Assembly: GCA_949295035.1 (NCBI GenBank)
Contig: CASFJO010000070.1
Location: 1-32,056, forward strand
From: an uncultured Gemmiger sp.
GTDB taxonomy: Bacteria > Bacillota > Clostridia > Oscillospirales > Ruminococcaceae
Length of the DNA: 32,056 bases
Direction: 5' to 3'
Part shown: positions 24,188 through 32,056 of the stretch, piece by piece
How positions within the stretch are numbered: the first letter of the stretch is position 1
Layout: every line of letters starts with the position of its first letter
Position numbers and translations under genes: made by a program
The notes under the pieces: generated by a model
Told to the model about the DNA's origin: nothing
What the model saw: the letters and a program-made list of their open reading frames with translations, nothing else
The model's database searches: none

Positions 24188-25480
24188 GTGCTTGAGACGT
24201 TCCGCAACGCGTGGAAGGTGGAGGAACTGCGCAAGCGCATCCTGTATACGCTGCTGATCCTGGTCATCTTCCGTCTGGGCTGCGCGGTGCCGGTGCCCTA
24301 TGTGGACGCATCGGTGCTGAGCGCCTGGTTCGGCACTGGCAACATGCTGGATTATCTGAACATGATGTCCGGCTCCGCGCTGTCGCAGTGTACGCTGTTT
24401 GCACTGGGCGTCGCCCCCTATATCAACTCCTCCATCATCATCCAGCTGCTCACGGTGGCCATCCCGGCCCTGGAGAAGCTGAGCAAGGAGGGTGAAGAGG
24501 GCCGCCGCAAACTCACCCGCATCACCAAATACGTCAGCGGCGGCATCGCCCTGGGCATGGCTGTGGGCTACTACTTCGTGCTGCGCAGCCTGGGCGCGCT
24601 GAGCGTTACCGGCTGGCAGGCCTGGTTTGAGGCCGTGGTCATTATCCTGTGCTTTACCGCCGGCGCGCAGCTGGCTACCTTCCTGGGCGAGCAGGTGGAC
24701 GTCAAGGGCATCGGCAACGGTGTGTCCCTGCTGATCTTCACCGGCATCATCGCCAACTGGAGCAATGTGGTCACCGCTGTCAACAGCATCCTGACCAAGG
24801 CGGCTACCCAGCCCCTGTACTACCTGGCGTTCCCGGGCGTGGTGATCCTCGCCCTGGCCGCGGTGGTGTTCGTGGTCATCCTGACCAACGCCGAGCGCCG
24901 CCTGCCGGTGCAGTACGCCAAGCGGGTGGTGGGCCGCAAGATGTACGGCGGCCAGTCCAGCCACATTCCCATCAAGGTGAACATGAGCGGCGTCATGCCG
25001 GTCATCTTCGCCAGCGCCCTGTGCAGCATCCCCGGCACCATCGGCGGCTTCATCAACCTGGACGCCGCCGCCCACCCCTACTGGACCGCGTTCTTCAACT
25101 TCTTCAGCGCCCGCGGCTGGGGCTACATGGTGTTCTACCTGATGCTGATCATCGGCTTCAACTACTTCTATGTGGCCATCCAGTATAACCCGGTCGAGAT
25201 CGCCAACAATCTGCGCCAGAACAACGGCGCGATCCCCGGCTACCGTCCCGGCAAGCCGACCAGCGATTTCATCACCAAGGTGCTGGGCAAGATCACCCTG
25301 GTGGGTGCGCTCTTTTTGGGCGTGGTGGCCGTGCTGCCCATCCTGCTGGGCAACGTGACCGGCCTGCCCATCCAGCTGGGCGGTACCAGCCTGCTGATCG
25401 TGGTCGGCGTGGCTCTGGACACCTCCCGCAGCATGGAGAGCTTCATGGTGATGCGTCACCATAAAGGTTTCCTGCAGTAA
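24188..25480 (+). CDS. secY: Preprotein translocase subunit SecY
   Basis: This is a 430-residue, ten-helix channel of the Sec translocon in the cytoplasmic membrane. It has the N-terminal RNAWKVEELRKRILYTLLIL, GCAVPVPYVD, the plug region LNMMSGSALSQCTLFALGVA, and cytoplasmic loops with YAKRVVGRKMYGGQSSHIPI and NNGAIPGYRPGKPTSDFI. The start is GTG at 24188, with GAGGTG in the rplO end serving as ribosome site, so translation is coupled to rplO. Placement in the spc part of the cluster is standard. Confidence 0.98.
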   Translation: MLETFRNAWKVEELRKRILYTLLILVIFRLGCAVPVPYVDASVLSAWFGTGNMLDYLNMMSGSALSQCTLFALGVAPYINSSIIIQLLTVAIPALEKLSKEGEEGRRKLTRITKYVSGGIALGMAVGYYFVLRSLGALSVTGWQAWFEAVVIILCFTAGAQLATFLGEQVDVKGIGNGVSLLIFTGIIANWSNVVTAVNSILTKAATQPLYYLAFPGVVILALAAVVFVVILTNAERRLPVQYAKRVVGRKMYGGQSSHIPIKVNMSGVMPVIFASALCSIPGTIGGFINLDAAAHPYWTAFFNFFSARGWGYMVFYLMLIIGFNYFYVAIQYNPVEIANNLRQNNGAIPGYRPGKPTSDFITKVLGKITLVGALFLGVVAVLPILLGNVTGLPIQLGGTSLLIVVGVALDTSRSMESFMVMRHHKGFLQ

Positions 25481-25510
25481 ACAGAATATCGAAAGGGGAC
25501 GTAAAGCGCT

Positions 25511-26143
25511 ATGAATCTGATCCTGTTGGGCGCCCCGGGCGCCGGTAAAGGCACGCAGGCGGAAGTGGTCTGCGAAAAGCTGAACATTCCCGCCATCAGC
25601 ACGGGAAACATCATCCGCGCGGCGGTCAAAGAGGGCACCGAGATGGGCGTCAAGGCCAAAAGCTACATTGATTCCGGCGCCCTGGTCCCCGACGATGTGA
25701 TCATTGGCATCATCAAGGAGCGCCTGGCCGAGCCCGACTGCCAGAACGGCTTTATCCTGGACGGCGTGCCCCGCACGGTGGCCCAGGCCGAGGCCCTGGA
25801 GGCCATGGGCGTGAACATCGACAAGGTGGTGGATATCGAGGTCGCCGATGAGAAGATCATCGAGCGGCTGAGCGGCCGCCGGGTGTGCAGCGCCTGCGGC
25901 GCGTCCTACCACACCGCTTTCAAACCCAGCAGCCAGCCGGACAAGTGCGACCGGTGCGGCGGCGCGCTGATCGTGCGCAAGGACGACGAGCCCGCCACCG
26001 TGCTGGAACGCCTTAAGGTCTACCACGAGCAGACCGAGCCCCTGATCGATTTCTATCGCCAGCGCGGCAAGCTGGTGGTGGTGGAAGGCCAGGAAGAGAT
26101 CGCCGACACCACCGCGCTGCTGATGAAAGCTCTGGAGGCGTAA
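25511..26143 (+). CDS. adk: Adenylate kinase, zinc-binding type
   Basis: This 210-residue enzyme converts ATP plus AMP to two ADP. P-loop GAPGAGKGT lies at 7-15. The LID carries a zinc site, C126-x2-C129 and C146-x2-C149, as in many Gram-positive enzymes. The usual AMP-site STGD reads STGN here (31-34), and LLDGFPRT reads ILDGVPRT (82-89); these look like lineage variants rather than loss of function. AAAGGGGAC lies before the ATG with a wide spacing of about 11 nt. It follows secY by 30 nt. Confidence 0.97.
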   Translation: MNLILLGAPGAGKGTQAEVVCEKLNIPAISTGNIIRAAVKEGTEMGVKAKSYIDSGALVPDDVIIGIIKERLAEPDCQNGFILDGVPRTVAQAEALEAMGVNIDKVVDIEVADEKIIERLSGRRVCSACGASYHTAFKPSSQPDKCDRCGGALIVRKDDEPATVLERLKVYHEQTEPLIDFYRQRGKLVVVEGQEEIADTTALLMKALEA

Positions 26144-26146
26144 ACC

Positions 26147-26920
26147 GTGATCCAGATCAAGAATGCCCACGAACTGGCTGCCATGCGCCGCGCCTGCGCG
26201 ATCAGCGCGGCGGCGCTGCGGCTCGCGGGCGAGTCCATCGAGGCGGGCATGACCACCGCCGATCTGGACAAAATTCTCTACGACTATATCAAGGGCAAGG
26301 GCGCCCGCCCCAATTTCAAGGGGCTGTACGGGTTCCCGGGGACTGCCTGCATCAGCCTCAATGATGAGGTGATCCATGGGATCCCCACCCACAAGCGCCA
26401 GATCCGCCCGGGCGATATCGTCAGCATCGACACCGGGGCCGCCATCGACGGTTTCAACGGCGACAACGCCTGCACCTTCGGGTGCGGCAAGATCGACCTG
26501 GAGGCCCAGCGGCTGCTGGACGTCACCCGCGAGAGCCTGCACCGGGGCATTGCCGCCGCGGTCTGCGGCAACCGGGTGGGGGACATCGGCCACGCGGTGC
26601 AGTCCTATGTGGAGGAAAACGGCTTTTCGGTCGTGCGCAGCTTTGTGGGCCACGGAGTGGGCCGCGAGCTGCACGAGGACCCGGAGGTGCCCAATTTCGG
26701 CACTGCCGGCCGGGGCCCCCGCCTTGTGAGCGGGATGACCCTGGCCATCGAGCCGATGGTCAACCAGAAGCACCACTCCGTCATCACGTTACCCGACGGT
26801 TGGACGGTAAAAACGGCGGACGGCGGCCTTTCCGCTCATTTTGAGCACACCGTGGCCATCCTGCCCGCCGGCCCCGAGATCCTGACCCTGCGCTGGGAGG
26901 AGCCGACATGCAGTTTGTAA
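26147..26920 (+). CDS. map: Methionine aminopeptidase type I
   Basis: This 257-residue enzyme removes the initiator methionine from nascent chains. Probable metal ligands are D95, D106, H169, E202 and E233, with H77 and H176 as active-site histidines (NDEVIHGIP, SIDTGAAIDGFNGDNACTF, GHGVGRELHEDPEVPN, AIEPMV). The start is GTG at 26147, 3 nt after adk, with GGAGG inside the adk end. The last four codons overlap the next gene by 13 nt. Confidence 0.97.
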   Translation: MIQIKNAHELAAMRRACAISAAALRLAGESIEAGMTTADLDKILYDYIKGKGARPNFKGLYGFPGTACISLNDEVIHGIPTHKRQIRPGDIVSIDTGAAIDGFNGDNACTFGCGKIDLEAQRLLDVTRESLHRGIAAAVCGNRVGDIGHAVQSYVEENGFSVVRSFVGHGVGRELHEDPEVPNFGTAGRGPRLVSGMTLAIEPMVNQKHHSVITLPDGWTVKTADGGLSAHFEHTVAILPAGPEILTLRWEEPTCSL

Positions 26921-27168
26921 AAGGACAGCTTGTCCGCTCCCTGGCCGGGCGGGATAAGGGCCATACCTTCGCGGTTCTGGCCGTGGAAGGCCAGATTCTT
27001 CTCCTGGCGGACGGCGCACGCCGCACGCTTGCGAATCCCAAACGGAAAAAGGAGAGGCATGTGGCCCCCACCGCCACCGTCCTGCAAGGCGAGTGTCTCG
27101 CCGGCGACAATCAGCTCAAAGCCGCCATCGAGGCCTTTGATGGCCGGGCGGCGTGCGTGAACGCATGA
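26908..27168 (+). CDS. KOW domain RNA-binding protein (L14e-like)
   Basis: This 86-residue protein opens QFVKGQLVRSLAGRDKGHTF, a KOW-type beta-barrel like archaeal/eukaryotic L14e, followed by a basic patch NPKRKKERH. Many Clostridia carry such a gene between map and infA. Its function is unproven; ribosome or rRNA binding is inferred from fold and context. GGAGGAG within map precedes the ATG at 26908, and the 13-nt overlap indicates coupling. The C-terminal 25 residues look less conserved. Confidence 0.8.
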   Translation: MQFVKGQLVRSLAGRDKGHTFAVLAVEGQILLLADGARRTLANPKRKKERHVAPTATVLQGECLAGDNQLKAAIEAFDGRAACVNA

Positions 27169-27180
27169 GGAGGTAAGAGC

Positions 27181-27399
27181 TTGTCTAAAGAAGACGTCAT
27201 CGAAGTTGAGGGTATCGTGGTCGAGGCTCTGCCCAACGCTACCTTCCGGGTGGAGCTGGAAAACGGCCACCGCCTGCTGGCACACATCTCCGGCAAACTG
27301 CGCACCAACTTCATCCGCATTTTGCCCGGCGATAAGGTCACCCTGGAAATGTCGCCCTATGATCTGACCAAGGGCCGCATCACCTGGCGCTCCAAGTAA
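27181..27399 (+). CDS. infA: Translation initiation factor IF-1
   Basis: This 72-residue OB-fold factor binds the A site of the 30S subunit during initiation. The sequence [20 protein letters not shown] and [20 protein letters not shown] is standard. The start is TTG at 27181, after AGGAGG; no ATG alternative exists. A weaker start codon in a single operon may tune its dose. Confidence 0.98.
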   Translation: MSKEDVIEVEGIVVEALPNATFRVELENGHRLLAHISGKLRTNFIRILPGDKVTLEMSPYDLTKGRITWRSK

Positions 27400-27428
27400 G
27401 GCGCCCCGTTAAAAGGAGGTTTGTCATC

Positions 27429-27542
27429 ATGAAGGTTAAGCCTTCCGTGAAACCCATTTGCGAAAAGTGCAAGGTCATCAAGCGCAAAGGCCGCGTGATG
27501 GTCATCTGCGAAAACCCCAAGCACAAGCAGCGCCAGGGCTAA
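27429..27542 (+). CDS. rpmJ: 50S ribosomal protein L36, zinc type
   Basis: This 37-residue protein begins [20 protein letters not shown] and ends in PKHKQRQG. Zinc ligands C11, C14, C27 and H32 make it the zinc-binding form. L36 stabilises 23S rRNA near the base of the L7/L12 stalk. AAAAGGAGG lies 9 nt before the ATG. It sits in the standard infA-rpmJ-rpsM order. Confidence 0.97.
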   Translation: MKVKPSVKPICEKCKVIKRKGRVMVICENPKHKQRQG

Positions 27543-27552
27543 GCCCGGCTGT

Positions 27553-27595
27553 GGGGCCAAGTGCGTAGAGTCCCGGCGCAGGCCCCGAGAAGGAC
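27553..27595 (+). promoter_or_regulatory. Possible pseudoknot before rpsM
   Basis: In the 85-nt rpmJ-rpsM gap, GGGGCC (27553-27558) and TGCG (27562-27565) pair with CGCA (27577-27580) and GGCCCC (27581-27586), leaving an 11-nt loop. Loop bases GTCC (27570-27573) can pair with GGAC (27592-27595), giving an H-type pseudoknot just upstream of the rpsM ribosome site. In E. coli S4 represses the alpha operon by binding a pseudoknot at this same place, though sequences differ. A regulatory role is inference. Confidence 0.4.
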
Positions 27596-27627
27596 ATGGG
27601 ATGGAAACTTAGGAGGTTCTAAGAACT

Positions 27628-27999
27628 ATGGCACGTATTGCCGGCGTAGACCTGCCCCGCGAGAAGCGGGTGGAAGTGGGCCTGACCTACATTTATGGTA
27701 TCGGCCCCAGCACCGCGAAGAAGATCCTGAACGGCACCAAGATCGATCCCGATACCCGTGTGAAGGATCTGACCGCCGATCAGGAAGCTCTGATCCGCGA
27801 GTATATCGACAAGAACAACCTGGTTGTGGAAGGCGATCTGCGCCGTCAGGTCGCTTTGGATATCAAGCGTCTGGTAGAAGTCCAGTGCTACCGCGGCGTC
27901 CGTCACCGCAAGGGCCTGCCCGTTCGTGGCCAGCGCACCAAGACCAATGCCCGCACCCGCAAGGGCCCGAAGCGCACGGTCGCCAACAAGAAGAAGTAA
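27628..27999 (+). CDS. rpsM: 30S ribosomal protein S13
   Basis: This 123-residue protein has the standard [32 protein letters not shown] and the basic C-terminal tail with [20 protein letters not shown] that reaches the P-site tRNA. TAGGAGG precedes the ATG by 11 nt. It opens the alpha part of the cluster. Confidence 0.98.
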   Translation: MARIAGVDLPREKRVEVGLTYIYGIGPSTAKKILNGTKIDPDTRVKDLTADQEALIREYIDKNNLVVEGDLRRQVALDIKRLVEVQCYRGVRHRKGLPVRGQRTKTNARTRKGPKRTVANKKK

Positions 28000-28017
28000 G
28001 CACAAGGAGGAACAGAA

Positions 28018-28425
28018 ATGGCAACGAAAGCTGCTGCTAAAAAGGGCGCTGTCCGTACCAAGCGGCGCGAGCGCAAGAACATCGAGCGCGGCGCGGCCCA
28101 CATCCAGAGCACCTTCAACAATACCATCGTCACCATCACCGATACGCAGGGCAACACTGTTTCCTGGGCCAGCTCCGGCGGGCTCAACTTCCGCGGTTCC
28201 CGCAAGAGCACTCCGTTCGCCGCTCAGTCCGCCGCCGAGACCGCGGCCCGGGCTGCCATGGAGCATGGCATGAAGACCGTCGAGGTCTACGTCAAGGGCC
28301 CCGGCGCCGGCCGTGAGGCCGCGATCCGCGCCCTGCAGGCCACCGGCCTGGAGGTCAACATGATCAAGGACGTGACCCCGGTCCCCCACAACGGCTGCCG
28401 CCCCCCGAAGCGTCGCCGGATCTGA
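28018..28425 (+). CDS. rpsK: 30S ribosomal protein S11
   Basis: This 135-residue protein has [40 protein letters not shown] and the C-terminal [16 protein letters not shown]11 forms the platform near the E-site mRNA. The first 20 residues are Lys/Ala/Arg-rich, a few residues longer than in E. coli. AAGGAGG precedes the ATG. Confidence 0.98.
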   Translation: MATKAAAKKGAVRTKRRERKNIERGAAHIQSTFNNTIVTITDTQGNTVSWASSGGLNFRGSRKSTPFAAQSAAETAARAAMEHGMKTVEVYVKGPGAGREAAIRALQATGLEVNMIKDVTPVPHNGCRPPKRRRI

Positions 28426-28446
28426 TTGAAAGGAGAACCAACATTT

Positions 28447-29049
28447 ATGGCTAAGAATATGCAGCCGATCGCCAAGCGCTGCCATGCGCTGGGCATTTCT
28501 CCTGCCGTGATGGGCTATGCGAAAAAGACCACCAAGCGTAAGCCCGGCAGCCAGATGAGAAAGAAGAAGAGCGAGTACGCTCTGCAGCTGGCCGAGAAGC
28601 AGAAGGTCAAGTTCGTGTACGGCATCATGGAGCGTCAGTTCCGCTCCTACTACGAGAAGGCCAGCCGCATGCAGGGCAAGACCGGCGAGAACCTGCTGAT
28701 CCTGGTGGAGCGCCGCCTGGACAACGTGGTCTACCGCCTGGGCTTTGCCAACACCCGCCGCGAGGCCCGTCAGCTGGTGAGCCATGCCCACTTTACCGTC
28801 AACGGCAAAAAGGTCAACATCCCCTCCTACCTGGTCAAGCCCGGCGACGTGATCGAGGTCGCCGCTTCCAGCCGCTCTTCCGTCAAGTTCTCCAAACTCA
28901 CCGGTGAGGACGCCCCCATGGTGACCCTGCCCGAGTGGCTGGAGCGCGAGAAGAACACCCTGAAGGGCACCGTTGTGAAGATGCCCGTCCGTGAGGCCAT
29001 TGATCTGCCCATCGAGGAGCACCTCATCGTCGAGTTGTACTCCAAGTAA
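28447..29049 (+). CDS. rpsD: 30S ribosomal protein S4
   Basis: This is a 200-residue, zinc-free S4 (no N-terminal Cys cluster). The core has [20 protein letters not shown] and the S4 RNA-binding domain continuing [21 protein letters not shown]4 starts 30S assembly. The ATG at 28447 follows AAAGGAG and fits family N-termini; an in-frame TTG at 28426 has no ribosome site. Its presence inside the alpha operon, rather than alone as in B. subtilis, matters for autoregulation. Confidence 0.97.
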   Translation: MAKNMQPIAKRCHALGISPAVMGYAKKTTKRKPGSQMRKKKSEYALQLAEKQKVKFVYGIMERQFRSYYEKASRMQGKTGENLLILVERRLDNVVYRLGFANTRREARQLVSHAHFTVNGKKVNIPSYLVKPGDVIEVAASSRSSVKFSKLTGEDAPMVTLPEWLEREKNTLKGTVVKMPVREAIDLPIEEHLIVELYSK

Positions 29050-29080
29050 GCCGGTTGATCACTGCAACGCGAATACAAAC

Positions 29081-29105
29081 AGCCGGCGGCTGCCCGCCGT
29101 CGGCT
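29081..29105 (+). other. Stem-loop between rpsD and rpoA
   Basis: AGCCGGCGGC and GCCGTCGGCT pair over 10 bp (one G-T wobble) around TGCCC in the 75-nt gap. No U-run follows. It may be an RNA-processing or stability element that adjusts rpoA relative to the ribosomal proteins. Confidence 0.45.
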
Positions 29106-29124
29106 TACCAAGGAGGGTTATTGC

Positions 29125-30081
29125 ATGATGGAGATTGAACGCCCCCGAATCGACACCGCTGCGCTCAGCCCGGACGGCCGCTACGGCAAGTTTGTTGTGG
29201 AGCCGCTGGAGCGCGGGTTCGGCACGACTCTGGGAAACAGCTTACGGCGCGTCCTGCTCTCCTCGCTGCCCGGCGTAGCGGTTATCAGCGTTAAGATCGA
29301 TGGTGTAGTTCACGAATTCAGCACCGTTCCCGGCGTTAAGGAAGACGTTACCGAGATCGTGCTGAACCTGAAAGGCATTGCCGCCAAGCTCTACTCCGAC
29401 GGCCCCAAGACCGTGCGGATCGAGGCGGTAGGCCCCGGCGAAGTTACCGCCGGCAGCATCAAGCAGGCCGACGACATCGAGATCCTGAACCCCGAATGGC
29501 ACATCGCCACCCTGTCGGAAGACGGCAAGCTGGTGATGGAGCTGACCTTTGACAAGGGCCGGGGCTACGTTCCCGCCGAGCGCAACAAGCAGGCAGTCCA
29601 GGAGAAGAACGACATCAACACGCTGCCCATCGACAGCATCTATACCCCGGTGCTCAAGGTGAACTACACGGTGGAGAACACCCGTGTGGGCCAGATCACC
29701 GACTACGACAAGCTGGCGATCGAAGTGTGGACCGACGGCACCATCAGCGCGCAGGAGGCGGTCAGCCTGGCCGCCCGGGTGCTCACCGAGCATCTGAACC
29801 TCTTCGTGAACCTCTCGGAAGAGGGGATGGGCGCTGAGATCATGGTGGAAAAAGACGACAAGGGCAAGGAAAAGGCTCTGGAGATGACCATCGAAGAGCT
29901 GGATCTGTCCGTGCGTTCCTTCAACTGCCTCAAACGCGCCGGCATCAATACGGTTGAGGATCTGATCAACAAGTCGGAAGACGAGATGATGAAGGTCCGC
30001 AACCTGGGCCGCAAGAGCCTGGAAGAAGTCATGGCGAAGCTGGATTCTCTGGGCTTTACCCTGACGAAAGACGACGAGTAA
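29125..30081 (+). CDS. rpoA: RNA polymerase subunit alpha
   Basis: This 318-residue subunit has an assembly domain (about 1-230, with [20 protein letters not shown] and the dimer-forming regions) and a C-terminal DNA/activator-binding domain (about 250-318, with [20 protein letters not shown] and [13 protein letters not shown]). The first of two adjacent ATGs (29125) is 7 nt after AGGAGGG and is taken as start. Standard place between rpsD and rplQ. Confidence 0.98.
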   Translation: MMEIERPRIDTAALSPDGRYGKFVVEPLERGFGTTLGNSLRRVLLSSLPGVAVISVKIDGVVHEFSTVPGVKEDVTEIVLNLKGIAAKLYSDGPKTVRIEAVGPGEVTAGSIKQADDIEILNPEWHIATLSEDGKLVMELTFDKGRGYVPAERNKQAVQEKNDINTLPIDSIYTPVLKVNYTVENTRVGQITDYDKLAIEVWTDGTISAQEAVSLAARVLTEHLNLFVNLSEEGMGAEIMVEKDDKGKEKALEMTIEELDLSVRSFNCLKRAGINTVEDLINKSEDEMMKVRNLGRKSLEEVMAKLDSLGFTLTKDDE

Positions 30082-30105
30082 TTACAGCAAAAGGAGTGAA
30101 ACGGG

Positions 30106-30447
30106 ATGCCCGGTACCAGAAAGCTTGGCCGTACCAGCGACCACCGCAACGCGATGCTGCGCGCTATGGTCACCTATCTGTTTGAGAACGGCAAAATCGA
30201 AACCACCGTTACCCGTGCCAAGGAAGTTCGTTCCATGGCCGAAAAGATGGTCACCCTCGGCAAGCGGGAAGACCTGCACGCGAAGCGTCAGGTGTTCTCC
30301 TACATTACCAAGGAGACCGTTGCCAAGAAGGTCATTGATGAGTACGGCCCCAAGTATGCCGACCGCAACGGCGGCTACACCCGCATCATCAAGACCGGCG
30401 CGCGCCGTGGCGACGCCGCCGAGATGGCGATCATCGAGCTGGTGTAA
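30106..30447 (+). CDS. rplQ: 50S ribosomal protein L17
   Basis: This 113-residue protein opens with [20 protein letters not shown] and has [20 protein letters not shown]. It is the last gene of the cluster. AAAAGGAGTG precedes the ATG, and a strong terminator follows at 30456. Confidence 0.98.
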   Translation: MPGTRKLGRTSDHRNAMLRAMVTYLFENGKIETTVTRAKEVRSMAEKMVTLGKREDLHAKRQVFSYITKETVAKKVIDEYGPKYADRNGGYTRIIKTGARRGDAAEMAIIELV

Positions 30448-30455
30448 TACTGCAG

Positions 30456-30492
30456 GACGGCTGCCTTTTTGGGCAGCCGTCTTTTCTGTTTT
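30456..30492 (+). terminator. Terminator of the ribosomal cluster
   Basis: GACGGCTGCC and GGCAGCCGTC form a perfect 10-bp stem (30456-30465, 30472-30481) around TTTTTG, followed by TTTTCTGTTTT. Confidence 0.95.
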
Positions 30493-30600
30493 AACTAAAC
30501 TTTATTGCGTGTGTTTGTGCAATACGCGCATTTTGCGCGGCCGTGAAACAAGAGAAACCGGCAAGGCGCGGAAAAAGCTGCCGCAAGGCGGAAATCGTCG

Positions 30601-30638
30601 CAAAAGCACTGTTGCTTTTGTAAAATCTATGGTAAACT
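30601..30638 (+). promoter_or_regulatory. prs promoter with perfect dyad
   Basis: CAAAAGCA and TGCTTTTG (30601-30608, 30613-30620) form a perfect inverted repeat with a 4-nt centre. The likely promoter is an extended -10, TGGTAAACT (30630-30638), with TTGCTT (30612-30617) as a -35 at a short 15-nt spacing. The dyad covers the -35, so a repressor could act here; no PurR-type box is recognisable. The rest of 30493-30717 holds no gene. Confidence 0.45.
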
Positions 30639-30717
30639 GAACAGGACAGAAGTATCGTGCGCCCGCACCGGGCGGGTACATCAACAGACGAAGATGGAAT
30701 AGGACGGGAGAGAATTG

Positions 30718-31878
30718 ATGATTCACGCAGTATCGGAAAAGGATTTCTTCAACCGGGAGGACAGCGTGGCGGATCTGGGGCTGATCGTGACCCCCGGCGC
30801 AAAAGAACTGGGCGAAAAGATCAACGGCCACCTGGTACGCTGGGCCCAGCGGGTGGGGATGGAAAAGGATACCTTTATCATCCCCAGCGAGTGTCCGCGG
30901 TTTTCCTCCGGTGACGGAAAGGGCGTTATCAAAAACACGGTCCGGGGCGACGATCTGTACTTTATTGTGGATGTGGGCAACTACAGCTGCAAATACCGGC
31001 TGTTCGGCACGGAAAATTGCATGAGCCCGGACGATCATTACCAGGATCTGAAGCGGCTGATCCAGGCGGCGTCCGGCAAGGCCCATCGCATCACCGTGAT
31101 CATGCCGCTGCTCTACGGCAGTCGGCAGCACCGGCGCACCTACCGGGAGAGCCTGGACTGCGCCTACGCGCTGCAGGAACTGCAGCAGATGGGGGTCACC
31201 AACATCGTCACCTTCGACGCCCATGATCCCCGTGTGCAGAATGCCGCCCCGCTGATGGGCTTTGACAACGTGATGCCCACCTACCAGGTACTCAAATCCA
31301 TGTTCAACTGCATCCCCGATTTCTGCCCCACCCGGGAGAAGTTCATGGTCATCAGCCCGGACGAGGGCGCTATGAACCGCAACATGTACTACGCCAGTGT
31401 GCTGGGGGTCAATCTGGGCATGTTCTACAAGCGCCGGGATTACTCCCGTATGGTCAACGGCCGCAATCCCATTGTGGCCCACGAGTACCTGGGCGAGAGC
31501 GTGGAAGGCAAGGACGTGTTCATTGCCGACGACATCATCTCCTCCGGCGAGAGCATGCTGGACATCGCCTATGAGCTGAAAAAGCGGGGCGCGGGCCATA
31601 TCTACAGCTACGCAACCTACCCCATCTTCACCGGCGGCGTGGCCGAGTTCGACAAGGCCTACGAGGAGGGGATCGTGAGCGGGGTGTTCGGCACCAACCT
31701 GACCTACCGCACCCCCGAACTGCTGAGCCGGGAGTGGTTCCATGAGGTGGACGTATCCAAGTATATCGCCTACTTTGTGGCCGCCATCAACCACGATATG
31801 TCGGTGAGCGCCATCATTGACCCGCACGAAAAGATCAGCCACCTGTTGGAAGAACACGGCATTAACGGCCTGGGCTGA
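30718..31878 (+). CDS. prs: Ribose-phosphate pyrophosphokinase
   Basis: This 386-residue enzyme makes PRPP from ribose 5-phosphate and ATP for nucleotide, His, Trp and NAD synthesis. The two-domain fold is visible: ATP/R5P-side segments SRQHRRTYRESLDCAYALQE and TFDAHDPRVQNAA, and the PRPP loop FIADDIISSGESMLDIAYEL. It is about 70 residues longer than the classical 310-320-residue enzyme, and the loop reads DDIISSGES rather than DDxIDTGGT, marking a divergent branch that I recall from Clostridia. The ATG at 30718 follows GGGAGAG; a TTG just before it is less likely. It is monocistronic. Confidence 0.85.
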   Translation: MIHAVSEKDFFNREDSVADLGLIVTPGAKELGEKINGHLVRWAQRVGMEKDTFIIPSECPRFSSGDGKGVIKNTVRGDDLYFIVDVGNYSCKYRLFGTENCMSPDDHYQDLKRLIQAASGKAHRITVIMPLLYGSRQHRRTYRESLDCAYALQELQQMGVTNIVTFDAHDPRVQNAAPLMGFDNVMPTYQVLKSMFNCIPDFCPTREKFMVISPDEGAMNRNMYYASVLGVNLGMFYKRRDYSRMVNGRNPIVAHEYLGESVEGKDVFIADDIISSGESMLDIAYELKKRGAGHIYSYATYPIFTGGVAEFDKAYEEGIVSGVFGTNLTYRTPELLSREWFHEVDVSKYIAYFVAAINHDMSVSAIIDPHEKISHLLEEHGINGLG

Positions 31879-31916
31879 GACCCGCCTGCAAAAAAATACC
31901 GGCGCGCGGCACAAAC

Positions 31917-32056
31917 TGAAGTGACCCCAAAAAGTTAGACAATATTTTCTATCAAAAAATGTTCAAGCAGCTGAAAGGGCTTGTTGTCTGTGAATCGCAG
32001 GCGGCAAGCCCTTTAGCTTTGCTTTGATGCGGTGGTTGTTGTAGTAGTCCAGATAG
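31917..32056 (-). mobile_element. IS3-family insertion sequence (partial)
   Basis: The outer end TGAAGTGACCCCAAAAAG (starting 31917) looks like an IS3-family terminal inverted repeat with the 5'-TG terminus; the transposase reads toward it from the right. It sits 38 nt downstream of the prs stop codon. The rest of the element, its other end and any target duplication lie outside the window. Confidence 0.75.
31963..32056 (-). CDS. IS3-family transposase, C-terminal end (partial)
   Basis: The last 30 residues are visible: YLDYYNNHRIKAKLKGLPPA then IHRQQALSAA and stop at 31963. The YNN-R-K-x-KLKG-x-P pattern is the C-terminal signature of IS3-family (IS150-like) OrfB DDE transposases. Whether the copy is intact cannot be told from here. 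Confidence 0.85.
   Translation of the reverse strand, partial: YLDYYNNHRIKAKLKGLPPAIHRQQALSAA

Noticed and set aside
24071-26776. 901-codon minus-strand frame
   Set aside because: Shadow of rplO, secY, adk and map, again caused by codon bias.
1-32056. CRISPR array, prophage, toxin-antitoxin pair or restriction system
   Set aside because: No spaced direct repeats, cas genes, phage genes or recognisable defence proteins were seen on either strand.

Overview
The window reads as chromosomal DNA of a high-GC Clostridia (Firmicutes). The gene order rpsJ to rplQ with secY-adk-map-infA inside it, strong AGGAGG ribosome binding sites, zinc-type S14 and L36, and an infA beginning at TTG all point that way. 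The GC content and the accessory families (TnpV, DUF1858, a ribose-phosphate pyrophosphokinase variant) suggest the Oscillospiraceae/Ruminococcaceae gut group. The family-level assignment is inference.

Layout. Positions 1-2377 are AT-rich and unlike the rest. They hold the end of a mobile or transferred segment on the minus strand: an ABC exporter operon (ATPase plus truncated permease) and a TnpV-type transposon gene. A short non-coding stretch with hairpins and a possible gene relic leads to tRNA-Leu(CAA) at 2711-2797 (minus). From about 2930 the DNA is GC-rich and all genes run on the plus strand: a small sigma-70-family factor; a degenerate tRNA-like element leading into a zinc-ribbon protein; a DUF2142 membrane protein; a DUF1858-trmK-Nif3 unit; rqcH (ribosome quality control); and a surface-polymer set made of a polysaccharide pyruvyl transferase, an F420-dehydrogenase-beta-like iron-sulfur protein and an LTA-synthase-like sulfatase-fold enzyme.

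Positions 14510-30492 form the S10-spc-alpha ribosomal protein cluster. A strong promoter and a roughly 320-nt structured leader stand at its start, 31 genes follow, and a canonical terminator closes it after rplQ. The genes supply ribosomal proteins, the Sec channel (SecY), adenylate kinase, methionine aminopeptidase, IF-1, a KOW protein and the RNA polymerase alpha subunit. Two unusually long gaps (rpsJ-rplC and rpmJ-rpsM) contain foldable RNA and may be autoregulatory sites. L30 (rpmD) carries a Lys/Pro/Ala-rich N-terminal tail encoded by 15-nt tandem repeats.

The right end holds a PRPP synthetase gene behind a promoter with a perfect dyad. An IS3-family element then enters the window on the minus strand.

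Most of the window is ordinary core genome. The items most worth a second look are the tRNA-like element before the zinc-ribbon gene, the L30 tail, the structured ribosomal-operon RNAs and the mosaic left edge. I saw no clear undescribed defence or biosynthetic system.
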